DNA of 64,000 bases from Phoronis australis (Eukaryota; Phoronida; Phoronidae): assembly GCA_002633005.1 (NCBI GenBank), contig NMRA01000079.1, forward strand, positions 475,413 to 539,412. Reading direction: 5' to 3'. The notes beneath the pieces were generated by a model. The model was not told the DNA's origin. It saw only the letters and a list, made by a program, of their open reading frames with translations, and ran no database searches. How positions within the stretch are numbered: position 1 is the stretch's first letter; each line of letters opens with the position of its first letter. This document shows positions 49,701 to 58,279 of this stretch, piece after piece. The translations under genes were made by a program, and so were the position numbers.

Positions 49701-50573
49701 AGTCTAAAATGATATGACAATAAATCATAGGAAAAAAAGTAATCCAAAAACAATAATTAATAACAAGTCAATCAGTGCAAATAGTCGTTTATATTACAAT
49801 GAATGAATTCAAACTGTCTTTCCGATAGTATTTCACCTAAAAAAATTTTGTACAACGGAAACTGACCATTCATTCCCACAGTTCAACATTCCAAAATCTT
49901 CGACCAACTACTTCAGTAACCGCCATTTTGCCAAGATAGTCTATTAAGCATACTCGTGAATTTGCGAGGTCTTGCTTTTCTCGCGAACTAGGTCCACCGC
50001 ACGTTCCCCTGAATACAGCTTCTGCCTCATACCTGTGCGTTTAAATCTTGGGCGAAAACGTGAAACCGACGCAGTCTCCCATCTGGTAACTCGTGCATGC
50101 CGTCTACGAACGACTGCAAGAAGCCGATGTCGGTCTGGCCCGAACTGCGCCGCGTCAGCGGGTTACCATAGAACTGAACTTGGCCTACAAGAAAAAAAGG
50201 GGTTGGCCAAAAAACGGACGGTCTATTCTCGCAACGAAGAACACTTTAAAACCAAAACATGTTGATGAAATACAATTTCAGGATTGTAAGATCGATAGAA
50301 TTTGCATAAACGACAAGATCCCGCCTGCGCCGGATGGCAGCATCGTTGGGACTAATTTCTGTTGCCGTCAGGTGGCACAACACCAAAGCACCATTCGAAA
50401 AACACCGAACAGCTGGAAACAATTGAAATGAACCTATTATGAAAACGAAATTTCTCATGTAACTGCAATGCACAAAAAGCTGTGGTTAGTGTAATTACCA
50501 AAAAGACCTCACCTTGGACTACCTGTAGTGACACTAGTAAGAAAAAGAAGAGAAACGCAGACTGGCGGGTCAT
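25409..50573 (-). CDS. Type I transmembrane collagen with N-terminal module pair and EGF domains
   Basis: I chained 34 exons with consensus borders and matching phases: 6951 nt, 2316 residues plus stop, using the D and E exons of the right-hand repeat copy. Domain order: signal peptide (1-20), two homologous unrecognised modules (about 21-345), Gly-X-Y repeats with short interruptions (about 350-2078), three EGF units (2079-2203), a membrane span (about 2227-2249) and a tail of about 67 residues ending STRL. A cleavable signal plus a C-terminal span puts the collagen outside the cell with its C terminus at the membrane. Known membrane collagens (types XIII, XVII, XXIII, XXV) are type II. Most collagen introns are phase 1. 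I do not recognise an established gene with this architecture. A secreted isoform skipping the last exon cannot be excluded. Confidence 0.88.
26040..26141 (-). CDS. Truncated EGF-like domain 3
   Basis: Phase 1-1 exon beginning [20 protein letters not shown], then [15 protein letters not shown]. Only four cysteines are present; the C-terminal pair and the usual GY/F turn are absent. It keeps the calcium-binding start. The donor GTGTGT is acceptable. It may act as a short membrane-proximal stalk. Confidence 0.78.
26245..26385. mobile_element. MITE-like element (family R1), intronic copy
   Basis: The left end CGTTCAGTAACGCTAAGACC mirrors the right end, whose reverse complement is CGTTCAGTAGACGCTAGGAC. 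It is 141 bp with no coding capacity. Related copies are at about 54350-54478 and 55731-55872. Confidence 0.65.
27327..27473 (-). CDS. Calcium-binding EGF domain 2
   Basis: Phase 1-1 exon beginning DVNEC, the calcium-binding signature, with [16 protein letters not shown] and a final YHC. Six cysteines are present. The first loop is longer than usual ([12 protein letters not shown]). Confidence 0.9.
27794..27919 (-). CDS. EGF domain 1 of the membrane collagen
   Basis: One exon, one domain, phase 1-1. Six cysteines in EGF order: [29 protein letters not shown] and FLC. It lacks the D-x-D/N-E calcium start, so it is a plain EGF. Confidence 0.9.
28173..33550 (-). CDS. Collagen block 4 (eight exons)
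   Basis: Exons 33550-33365, 32948-32769, 32458-32342, 32143-32000, 31281-31030, 30257-30084, 29133-29029 and 28277-28173, all phase 1. The exon ending at 31030 uses a GC donor (AAG|GCGAGT). Interruptions include [34 protein letters not shown] and GYSVQG. The last exon ends with a [13 protein letters not shown]-type run just before the first EGF. Confidence 0.88.
30361..30582. mobile_element. 222 bp inverted-repeat element with GCGCGC ends
   Basis: It begins ATGCGCGCACCCAGG and ends in the inverse (CTGGGTGCGCGCAT). The interior is G-rich on the left and has two AAAGGTCCACT motifs. It lies in a collagen intron; a lone end is at 10751. Confidence 0.6.
32235..32262. repeat. Hairpin palindrome GCGCCCACATA...TATGTGGGC
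   Basis: A near-perfect 9-10 bp stem with a short loop in a collagen intron. The same palindrome opens the tandem repeat at 63134, so it is a shared repeat end. Confidence 0.5.
33941..34096. mobile_element. Short interspersed element, family R2 (GGCGGATCCAGG)
   Basis: It begins GGGGCGGATCCAGGATTTTG and ends CCCCTCTAAATCTGCCACTG; the two ends are imperfect inverted repeats (CAGTGGCGGATTTAGA). A close copy is at 55508-55667. It is intronic and non-coding. Confidence 0.65.
34234..39181 (-). CDS. Collagen block 3 (nine exons)
   Basis: Exons 39181-39029, 37715-37467, 37012-36782, 36561-36454, 36358-36263, 35986-35843, 35648-35401, 35156-34823 and 34386-34234. All are phase 1 except the 35401/35156 junction (phase 0). 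The triplet pattern is broken at GEIGIGLPG and GVSVKGESG, and a longer X-Y gap is at GSSIVG. RGD occurs at [20 protein letters not shown] and [10 protein letters not shown]. The donor after 34823 is a weak GTTTGG. Confidence 0.88.
40094..41721 (-). CDS. Collagen block 2 (two exons, one of 1232 nt)
   Basis: Exon 41721-40490 is an uninterrupted 410-codon Gly-X-Y stretch, unusually long for a collagen exon. It ends in phase 0 (GLKGDK). Exon 40325-40094 ([16 protein letters not shown] onward) returns to phase 1. The large exon may reflect intron loss or expansion by unequal crossing-over. It includes an RGD ([10 protein letters not shown]). Confidence 0.92.
42013..43988 (-). CDS. Collagen block 1 (four exons)
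   Basis: Exons 43988-43836, 43175-43086, 42753-42493 and 42264-42013, all starting and ending inside a Gly codon (phase 1). Gly-X-Y begins at [17 protein letters not shown]. Lengths of 153, 90, 261 and 252 nt are multiples of 9, as in many collagen genes, but are not 54-based. Confidence 0.9.
44304..44523 (-). CDS. Module 2, exon F
   Basis: 73 codons plus one base: [20 protein letters not shown] onward to [11 protein letters not shown]. It is homologous to exon C. The phase 1 end joins directly to the first collagen exon, making [15 protein letters not shown] the hinge into Gly-X-Y. Confidence 0.82.
44666..44834. repeat. 25 bp minisatellite, about seven copies
   Basis: The unit is ACATGTGTACATATATGCAT plus ATTAT with few substitutions. 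Alternating purine-pyrimidine tracts (ACATGTGTACATATATGCAT) could favour non-B DNA. It lies in the intron between collagen exons F and E. Confidence 0.85.
46012..46128 (-). CDS. Module 2, exon E, second copy (45197-46985 repeat)
   Basis: 117 nt with the same borders as 47846-47962; reads DVLH where the other copy has DALH. It lies next to exon F (44523-44304), so in an uncorrected assembly this copy would be the one joined to F. Confidence 0.5.
46493..46647 (-). CDS. Module 2, exon D, second copy (45197-46985 repeat)
   Basis: Same sequence as 48335-48489. Either this or that copy is probably an assembly duplicate. Including both would give the order D-E-D-E-F, which breaks the three-exon module pattern, though it would keep the reading frame locally only if D were entered in phase 1, which exon E (phase 0 end) does not offer. 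Confidence 0.5.
47846..47962 (-). CDS. Module 2, exon E (copy in the 46987-48827 repeat)
   Basis: 117 nt, starting [20 protein letters not shown] and continuing [19 protein letters not shown]. It differs from the other copy by at least one residue (DALH against DVLH). Confidence 0.75.
48335..48489 (-). CDS. Module 2, exon D (copy in the 46987-48827 repeat)
   Basis: Encodes [20 protein letters not shown], then [20 protein letters not shown] and [11 protein letters not shown]. The donor is GTTAGT. The exon is identical to 46493-46647 in the other repeat copy. Confidence 0.75.
48921..49134 (-). CDS. Module 1, exon C
   Basis: Encodes 71 residues including [19 protein letters not shown] and [14 protein letters not shown]. 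It pairs with exon F ([29 protein letters not shown]). The codon split at its end makes a Cys in both modules (EAC and NPC). Confidence 0.8.
49587..49703 (-). CDS. Module 1, exon B
   Basis: Encodes 39 residues starting [20 protein letters not shown]. Exon E of module 2 has the same length (117 nt), the same phases and the same QIWYPI core, so the two are duplicates. Confidence 0.8.
50033..50184 (-). CDS. Module 1, exon A
   Basis: Encodes [20 protein letters not shown], then [20 protein letters not shown] and [10 protein letters not shown]. It matches exon D of module 2 ([26 protein letters not shown]). It begins in phase 1 and ends in phase 0. The fold is not recognised; the spacing of aromatic and Gly residues suggests beta strands. 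Confidence 0.8.
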
Positions 50574-50602
50574 TTTTGTCCACGAACCAGAGTTCTTCAA
50601 CC
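50513..50602 (-). CDS. Collagen gene exon 2: start codon and signal peptide
   Basis: The acceptor ctttctttcag precedes 50602. The ATG at 50573 (context ACAAAAATGA) encodes [20 protein letters not shown], a classical signal peptide. An in-frame Met 16 codons further upstream lies in the intron if this acceptor is used. The donor is GTGAGG after 50513, phase 1. Confidence 0.85.
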
Positions 50603-50669
50603 CTGAAAGAAAGTGGTTCATTGAAAAGCTTTATAAAAACATATTTCAAATGCAGGCGTTACTAGACTT

Positions 50670-51849
50670 CAGCAGCCGATTTCATAAAGGTGGTTTAACA
50701 AAACCAGGTGTAAGCTTTAAACCTGGTCTTCCTAAACCTGGTCTAACTTTAGACCTGACTTGCATTTCACCAACATGGTTTAAGAGTCTGAAAGCCTGGT
50801 TTTGCTAGACCAGGGAGCTAGTTCAGTAAAACCAGGTTTAAAGTATCAAAGGCACACCACTGTGTCGAGCTGGGTAAACCCAACAAAGAAACTATTGAAA
50901 TGCTTCAATGAAACCTTGATCACGTGGGTATACAACGGCATACACTAGTAGAATCAGTGCAGACATTTACGAAAAACCTCTAAAAGCTTTTCTCATGAGG
51001 AAAACTAATTTCTGTGCCCAACACACACACATTAAAGATCATGCTCCCGATTAGATGTAACATGTTAAATGCCCAAATTTATTTCCTTGTCATTTTAATG
51101 TTTATTTTCCGCGGCCAAAGGGGGGGGCAAGACCCCTTCCTGGCAATATTATATCGGAGAACAGTGGAGGTGGAACTCAGTCGGAAGAATCAGAAAATGC
51201 TGTCTTTAGTCAAATCCGTAGCGCTTACGACGATGACGCCCTGCTCGATCAGTCGTATTCTGAGAAATCTACAGGACACACTCCTGCAAGTACTGGTCTA
51301 CGCATAGGCAGATCCACGGTGGTCAAGGGGTCTAGAGTCCCCTTTTTTCCTTTGGTTTTAGAGATATCAAATCTATCATTTTCAAGTTGTTGACTTGCCC
51401 CCCCCCCTTTCAAAAAGTCCTTGACCGTTCCCCCTTTAAAAATCCTGGATCCGCCCCTGCTACGTTTGATCTTGTGTCACAGTAAATTGAATATTGAAAA
51501 TAGTCCAAACTGCGTTGCAAATGCTCTCCGAGGCATCATTCAGTTGTACTTATACCATGCAAGTCTGAAATATTTAACAGTTAAACCTGGGTCTGACCAA
51601 GTCTAAAGTTAATCTTAAAAGATCTTAAACCTGTATTAAAATACATGTACAGGTCTAAAGAATATAGATCTCGTTGGTGAAATGAAAACTGACTTAGACC
51701 AGGTCTAAACTGGAGTTAAACCAGGTTTTGCTAGACCACTGGTTTAAAAGTTAAACCACCTTTATGAAATGTAGATTATCTGTAAACCTGGTCTAAGTCC
51801 AGTTTAAACCAGGTTTAACTTTAAACCAACTTTATGAATTCGGCTGCAG
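50670..51849. mobile_element. Composite element with inverted AGGTTTAAA-rich ends
   Basis: The left end CAGCAGCCGATTTCATAAAG (then GTGGTTTAA) mirrors the right end TTATGAATTCGGCTGCAG. Both arms contain many AACCTGGTCTAA / TTAGACCAGGTT motifs, pointing in opposite senses. A family R2 element in reverse orientation (51306-51459) is nested inside. A third copy of the terminal motif is at about 51741-51765. Confidence 0.65.
51306..51459. mobile_element. Family R2 element, reverse orientation, nested
   Basis: It ends AAAAATCCTGGATCCGCCCCTG, the inverse of the R2 start, and begins GGCAGATCCACGG. It contains C-tracts equivalent to the G-tracts of the 33941 copy. It is more diverged than the other copies. 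Confidence 0.5.
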
Positions 51850-52673
51850 GTGTTTATGCTAAAGCTAGTCGAGGTAAGTGCAGGTCATGCACATTTCTTC
51901 CAAAGACACGTACATGTACGCACACTCTGCGGCCTCGGCAAAGAAAGGAACAGTTGTACTTTGAGTTCAGTTAAAGACAGAGCGAAAATAGGCTGGCTAT
52001 GGCATGTGAAGGTGTTACGTGGGTGTGGGTGTTACGTGCGTGGGCGTGTGTGTGTGTTTGTGTGTGAGGAAATGAACGCGCGCAACCCCCCCCTCTCGCG
52101 TTCTAAGTCTGCACCAACACTCCTTGTCACCAACTCTCCGTTTCCATTTCCTTTTGACGTCAAAATAATGACGAGGCTTGTCACTAAGTCTTTCACCTGT
52201 GCGGTTTTGCATGCTCTGGCGTGGTGTCGCTTTTCTCGAACACTAAGAACATGACCACGGGCTGCGTTTAAATCTGAGGTCAGCGAGACTGAAAGCATTT
52301 GACCCGTTCCTAGAAATTAATTTACGATCATTTTTGACTTAAATCTATGATTTGTCTTAACTTCCAAATTTGAAACTTTCACATAACGGAAGTTAGTAAA
52401 AATTTATAAAAAACTTAAGTCAAACTTAAGATCTCTTTCTTGAAACGGACTTAAGACAAATTTAAGTTTTATCTTGAAATTGACTGAAATTTAAGGTTTG
52501 TCTTACTCAAGTGGGTTTTCGTGGAAAGGACTCTGGATTTCATATTGTAAGAGAGTGCGCCATCTGTGGTACGTTCGACATGGACAATTTTTTTTCTCTC
52601 ACTCGCCCACTGACCCACTTTGTAAGGATTTTTCTAAATTGCTCCAAGGTTTTGACGGTAACCGTGGGCTACT

Positions 52674-53148
52674 GTGCTCGGTTGCATGAAACAGTCCCAA
52701 ATAGGGACTCAACTAAGTTCCCTAAATCTACTGCGTATTTGTGGACTTGCGAAAACATTGATTGATTGCCCTTTCTTGCATTGTTTTAGTTCCATTACTA
52801 AGTCGACTTCTGGCTTTGATAAAAATCGAGAGAGAATTCTACGCTGGATTATCAATATTATCGAAAATAAGTAGGGACCGTTTCATGTAACACCCCCAAT
52901 TCTAGGACTGAGTCCCTATTTATTTTCAGTTTTTAGTTATATTATTAGAAAATGTCATTAGTCAAGGAAGAGCTCATGCATTGTTATTCGTACGACTGTG
53001 TTTAGTGAGAGCTCCTCCGGTTCCGCCACGTTGTGTTGTCGGCTGCGTTTATCTGGCGCATCTGTACCTACATAAAGACACAAATACTCAAAAAGACGTC
53101 GGGACCTAGGCGAGTCCTTATTTGGGACCGTTTCAAACAACTGAGCAC
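52674..53148. mobile_element. MITE with about 37 bp inverted ends (GTGCTC...)
   Basis: The left end GTGCTCGGTTGCATGAAACA (then GTCCCAAATAGGGACTC) is matched by the reverse complement of the right end, GTGCTCAGTTGTTTGAAACG (then GTCCCAAATAAGGACTC). An internal copy of the same motif is at about 52871-52920. There is no coding capacity. Confidence 0.75.
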
Positions 53149-53546
53149 TGGTGTTATGAACATAAACTTTTTGGCCTTATAATGAAACGTCATCGCGTTC
53201 TTATCCTTTGTTCGAAGTGAAATTAGTTTTTGCCTGGAATTACCCCCCCCCCCAACCCCGTATTGTCTTAGACACCTACCCTGTCTGCAAATAAGTACTG
53301 TTATCTTGCTGACTAATGCCGTTTGAAACGATAACGACCAAGACTATTCCAATCTGAGTGAGAGGTAGACAGAAATAGATTTGATAACAGTGAACTGCCT
53401 TAAAGAAAAGTTGTTTCTGACGACAGGTGCGGATTTATTAGCCCTTTAAATAACTCTAATCCATACATGTATATCACTTGGTAGACTAAAACAGGTTTCG
53501 ATAGCTTTGAAACAGGGAAGTTTGTGGAGGAGTTACAACGTCTTAC

Positions 53547-53857
53547 CTGAACGTGAGCCTTGTATTTCAAATTGTTCTAAACAACGGCCCGATGAGAAAA
53601 CCCACGCCCATCAACAAACTGTCACGCTGGAACCCGAAGAAGGTCTGTCGATCCTTTGCAGCGCCCAGTATGTCTCGGGTGCGCAACCCGCAGGTAATTT
53701 GCATACTTGAGACAATTGCGAGCATAACTCCAAACGACGCCACGCTGAGCAAATGAATGGAAGAATCCAACTGCACTTGTGTTAAATTGCACAGTGCAGA
53801 ATTGTTTTCTGGAAATACGACTGGTCGACAAAAAGTGCCTTGAATATTTAGGGTCAC
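53547..53857 (-). other. Probable 5' leader exon of the collagen gene (5' limit unknown)
   Basis: A strong donor (TTCAG|GTAAGACG) ends at 53547. Joined to the acceptor before 50602, the frame of the collagen ATG has a TGA upstream and no earlier ATG, which supports both the splice and the start at 50573. The exon also holds a 96-codon open frame (53857-53567) in another frame with two hydrophobic segments (for example SIHLLSVASFGVMLAIVSSM). It may be an upstream ORF or an unrelated membrane-protein fragment. The 5' boundary is not defined. Confidence 0.45.
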
Positions 53858-54349
53858 AATTTAAATAAATACAGCGGCGTAACTTTTGTGCAGAGACTAT
53901 GTAAGGAAATTAAATTACGAAACCGGCTGTTTTTTGTAGGCTGTTGCGATGTTCTTTTCCTTAGCACAGGCATCTTGAATCACAGGCTCGTCGTGACGAG
54001 CGGGTGATTGAATTTGCCTTTGACTACTACCAGTGCCGACTGTGAACAATTCCCTCAAATGTTCCGAAACAAGTTGTTTCGAATGTTACGATATGGCAAG
54101 GGAATTCTTATGAGGACGGATTTCTAGATCTTGCAACAAATGCCAACACTCAGTACACGTGTTGTAAATGGTTAGTTGCGTCATACGTGAACATAGAAAC
54201 CGATTTTGTGTGGTGGAGTCCCCCGAATTGTGCGTACTGTGTTTCGCGTTGTCTTACGATCACAAATGCCTGCACGTGATTCACCGGATATTTGATTTGT
54301 TCTCGATGACGACTTCCGACTTACAGACCAATCTGGGGAGATTTCAATC

Positions 54350-54478
54350 AGTAGCGCTAGTACCTCTCTAGAAAAGCAGGATTTCCTGAGATTACGCGAG
54401 ATATTGCCGCGTATTTTCAATGAGAGCATTTGATTTTGGCTAGATTTTTCTTGCCGCGAGACAGCTACTGAACTCTAC
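54350..54478. mobile_element. Family R1 element, copy 2
   Basis: It shares GAGATTACGCGAGATATTG, a TTTGGCTAGATTTTTC block and CGCGAGACAGCTACTGAACT with the 55731 copy. The ends are inverted (CAGTAGCGCTAG against AGTTCAGTAGCTG). Confidence 0.55.
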
Positions 54479-55507
54479 CGTTGGTAGAGTTAAATAGCTG
54501 TCATACGGCGACAAAATCTAGCCAAAATCGTTCCATCAACTGATGTTAACCCAGTTCGTTTCTATAAATGTAAGTTAAAAGTAAAAAAATCTTATACATG
54601 ATATACGTGGAGAACAATATTGTTTGTTTTGAAGCTACGCTTTTGGGCCAGACTGTGATTACAGTGAATGACTTGGTATTTGGTTTGCTTCATAAATATT
54701 GGGCCCTGTATACTATGACGTACACTCAGTTCGTAGCAATGGGTAACAACGATAGTCTTTGTACTTTTCAGGGTGCTTCATCATTCGCAAAAAAAGAATT
54801 TAAACGTAAATTCTTGATTTGATAAATAGATCACCATCACAGCAGGGTAAACTTTTAAATTAAACTGTTTTTTTTTTAAAGTTGTGTAAATTTCATGTCT
54901 TTGAGGAAAATAAAAAATATAATAAATTTTTAATATTTTGATTTATTCAAAATTTTATGTTGACAAAAACAATTGCACAACATCTGCACACGTGCACCCC
55001 AAATGTACTGCTTTCGTCCATGAATGTGTATTCGGGGAGTTTTTTTCGAACACAGGCCCATGTGCCTACTTTTGGAACGATAAATATAATGATTATAGTC
55101 TGTAGTGATTCTCAGAGGTAACTGCATCAGCGACGCCGTGTGTCTTAGGCTCTATTCACGCTTTTATGAGTAAAGAGAAATCACCCAAACTGCAAAATTT
55201 TCATTCCCCTTTATTGTTGAGTGACTCCATATGCGTTTTCAATATCAGTAGAATATCGCCACGAACACATCGAACTTGATACGTTCGCTTCCAGGGAACT
55301 TAACGCCATATCTGCTGGACTTCTCAACGGTAACTAAGATGGGCGTGGCCTAACAGCGTTTATCCTTAGTATCCACTGTTTAAGTGCCCGTGTTTAAGTT
55401 ACTTGGTGCCATGTTTACGACGAATCGCAAGTCAGAAAAGACTATTGAAATCGGCTATCCCCTGCTACTAAGAACTAGTCAAGCATCGGGAATGCATGGC
55501 GGCATGC

Positions 55508-55667
55508 AGGGACGGATCCAGGATTTTTAGTTAGGGGGGGGGCAGGGCATAGTATTAGCCAGTATTTTGCTCGTCAGACATTCGCACCCCTCAAATGCCA
55601 AATGGAATCTGGGAAGAGTTTTAGGGGTGGCCATGGCCCCCTTGCCCCCCCTCTAAATCCGCCACTG
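55508..55667. mobile_element. Family R2 element, copy at 55.5 kb
   Basis: It begins AGGGACGGATCCAGGATTTT and ends CCCTCTAAATCCGCCACTG, closely following the 33941 copy throughout (TATTAGCCAGTATTTTGC, ATTCGCACCC, AATCTGGGA). Confidence 0.7.
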
Positions 55668-55730
55668 GCATGCCAAGATCCTGAAGAGTTTTGCCTTGCT
55701 GACCCACTAGTCCACACAGACGTCAGGGCA

Positions 55731-55872
55731 GAGTTCAGTAATTCTAGGACGTCGTTAGGACCTCGCTAAAAATAAGACTTCGCGAGATTACGCGAGATAT
55801 TGGCATGTTTTCCATAAGAGCACGTGATTTTATTGGCCAGATTTTTCACGCCGCGAGACAGCTACTGACTCT
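55731..55872. mobile_element. Family R1 element, copy 3
   Basis: It begins GAGTTCAGTAATTCTAGGAC and ends CGCGAGACAGCTACTGACTC. The central GACCTCGCTAAAAA-AAGACT block is shared with the 26245 copy. Confidence 0.6.
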
Positions 55873-56403
55873 ATACCCATGTGAGTAAGATCTGTACTGG
55901 TTTGGACATTAAATTTGCGACAGTCATGCGTAAATTATCCTGTAAAAACCCGCGACGGGAAAACGCGAGTGTTTGCGTTGTCCGCATTCATTCGACTGGA
56001 GTGTTCTCATTAACGAGTGCTGTTTTCGCTGAGTTTTGAGTTCTGTGTTTTTATCTACGTACTTTAGTTTTGTTGTCTCATTTCATCTAGTATATCATCT
56101 GGGTTAGCCGAGTTGCGTATAGCCTCATTCCTAGCTGACAGGAAAATACCAGGAAGTGGTTTATTGAGCTATCGCTTGTCTGGTTTGTGGATTTTAGCTT
56201 AATAGGCCTACTCAGTTTGTTGCTGCTGCTCCTGTTGTTGTTGTTGTTTTGTTATTATTGTTGTTGTTGCGTAGTACGTGTTGTGGTAGTGTTTAGGATT
56301 TAAAGTACGTGATATGGCCCTTTCTGTTTTGTAGACCCTATGTTGTGACGAAGTACCATGCCCGTCAATCCTCCGTCCATGGTAACCGAAAACATCGTGT
56401 TTA

Positions 56404-56419
56404 NNNNNNNNNNNNNNNN
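56404..56419. other. Assembly gap (16 N)
   Basis: A run of N; the sequence here is unknown and its true length is not guaranteed by the N count. Confidence 0.95.
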
Positions 56420-58072
56420 TAAATTTTTTAACTTAAAAGTTCACCTGATTAATAGTGCCTGAAGTTACTTTCCTAATTGTCTGTGGCAGCCGATCCTAGC
56501 TCATGTACAGAGTGTTGGCTGCTGTGACGCTGCTGTTGTGATGAAGTGACATTCAGTTCAGTCAGATGAAAACTAAATGCGGTGTTTTCAACCTGATTCT
56601 GAGTCAAGTCACTGGATTCTTTTTCCACCCTCAGCAGGACTACTGACTCATTGTTGTTGACCCAACGCTGGTATGTGATAAAAAGCGGAAGTTTATGTCG
56701 TTCCAGTTTAGCTGTACCGCTAAGGGCTTAGCCACCATACGTGGCTATATGTGAGCGCGTAGGGACCACGTAGTAGTTAACTTTTCTGTGTGAACACTTG
56801 ATAAGTCGTGTAGAGACTGGAAACTCCTCTGAGAATCAGAGTGACGGACTGTCGGTTGTTATCACTAACATTGTTACCACTCACAATTACGGACAAAAGC
56901 ATTGGTTGAGATCGAGTTGTGACTGACCTCAAAGACCGGCTGCTGTATTTGTATATTTTATAAGTAAAACCAGCGGCGAGCAGATAGTGTTTTATTTCTG
57001 CACCGTTGCTTTGAAAATTTTGTCTTTCACGAATGTAAAATACGTATGTTTCGGCTAAGTAGGCTACACAACTGCCACTAGATCACGTTATTTCAAAGTC
57101 AAAAGGTGAATCACGATAACCGCACTTAATCTGTCGTGACTTGTCAACATCAAATTGTGTGACATGGTTTGAGCGTCCTAGTTACGCCCGTGGCCTTATA
57201 ATTTATGCGCGTCAGTAGTTAGGCCACGAACCTACGCGTTTAGCTAGAGGCTCGTTTCCATTGGTAAGTAATATAAGTATAAAGCGAAATGTATAATAGG
57301 TCTACTTTTTGATTTTATATCATTTTCTGAATAAATAAGAGAAGTCCGTAACGTGTAAATGCGTAATCCGCACTGCGTTTATTTGAAACGGATTGTGTAA
57401 TCGATTGTCTGCGCGTAATGGATACGGAACTCCGACATGGAGTCAAAATGGCAACTACATGTACATGTACCTGTCTTCCGCCCATGGCAAAGGACAAGGC
57501 TGTCCTTCCCTAAGAATAAAATCTTCTCACAACGTCATCTACGTGCACGTGTCCTTTGCCCCCTGGAAATAATTGAGAGTTACAGTAATTCACACTATTT
57601 TCACTCATGATTTGATCGTGGACACGTTAAGTTAACTTGCTGATTTTTTAAAAGCTGGCTCATGGAAACATGAAAACGCATTGGTTATGGCAAGGAGTAT
57701 ATCGCTCATCACGCATTGCATTACGCACTGACTGAAAAAAACACGGATTTTTGCACAAGTGTTTGAGATGTAGACGTATGCTCACGTGCGGGCACAGACA
57801 GCTGGCCTCTGTATATAAACGCACAGGTCTCAGGTGGCCCTCTGTGTGTCTATTGTGTCGTTTAGATAACTTCCAATTACTATTTCGTTATGAGCCCACA
57901 CATACACGTGATCCGAAAATGTTCGCGAAAATATTCTAGTTTTGTAATATTTTTAGACTCCTAATACACGTTAGTTTAATTATATATCAATTGATTTCCA
58001 CGAAAGTTAACTCTCACGAGCACGGAAATTAAGTATTTTTTTGGAATTGCAGATAATTAAAGCAAGTCGGGG

Positions 58073-58279
58073 ATGAATGAAGATGACAAGATTCGACTGC
58101 GGGTGAACCGCCGTGATATTGTGGAAAACGTACAAACTGAAGAGATATGTCATCGCTTGATAGCTGAGGGTATACTTAATGAAGATGACGATGAGAGGAT
58201 TAGAGCGGAGAAAACATCGAGAGACAAAGCAGCTGCGTTGTTGAATATGTTGCCGAAGAAGGGACCAAATGCTTATAAG
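58073..58279 (+). CDS. CARD exon 1 of the CARD-GTPase
   Basis: 69 codons with helices 1-5: MNEDDKIRLRVNRRDIVENV, EEICHRLIAEGILNEDDDER and KAAALLNMLPKKGPNAYK. The donor GTTTTG is weak apart from the AAG|GT core, but the splice to 60134 restores the conserved F-x-x-L of helix 6, which a read-through frame loses. Confidence 0.85.

Larger units (their letters stand above)
50603..53546 (-). other. Probable first intron of the collagen gene, rich in inverted-repeat elements
   Basis: It holds the long inverted-repeat element at 50670-51849 and the MITE at 52674-53148. No coding exon is supported between. Confidence 0.5.
53858..58072. other. Intergenic region between divergent genes
   Basis: No gene is supported. 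It must contain the promoter of the plus-strand CARD-GTPase gene and perhaps that of the collagen gene. A possible leader-exon donor for the plus gene (CATTG|GTAAGT) is at 57263. Contents: R1 copies at 54350 and 55731, an R2 copy at 55508, a GTT microsatellite at 56218-56270, and a 16-base N gap at 56404-56419. Confidence 0.55.

Noticed and set aside
50093-50431. 112-codon plus-strand open frame
   Set aside because: It overlaps module exon A in antisense and continues into intron; no family features.
53507-53756. Plus-strand open frames of 67 codons near 53.5 kb
   Set aside because: They overlap the proposed collagen leader exon in antisense, with no supporting splice sites or domains.
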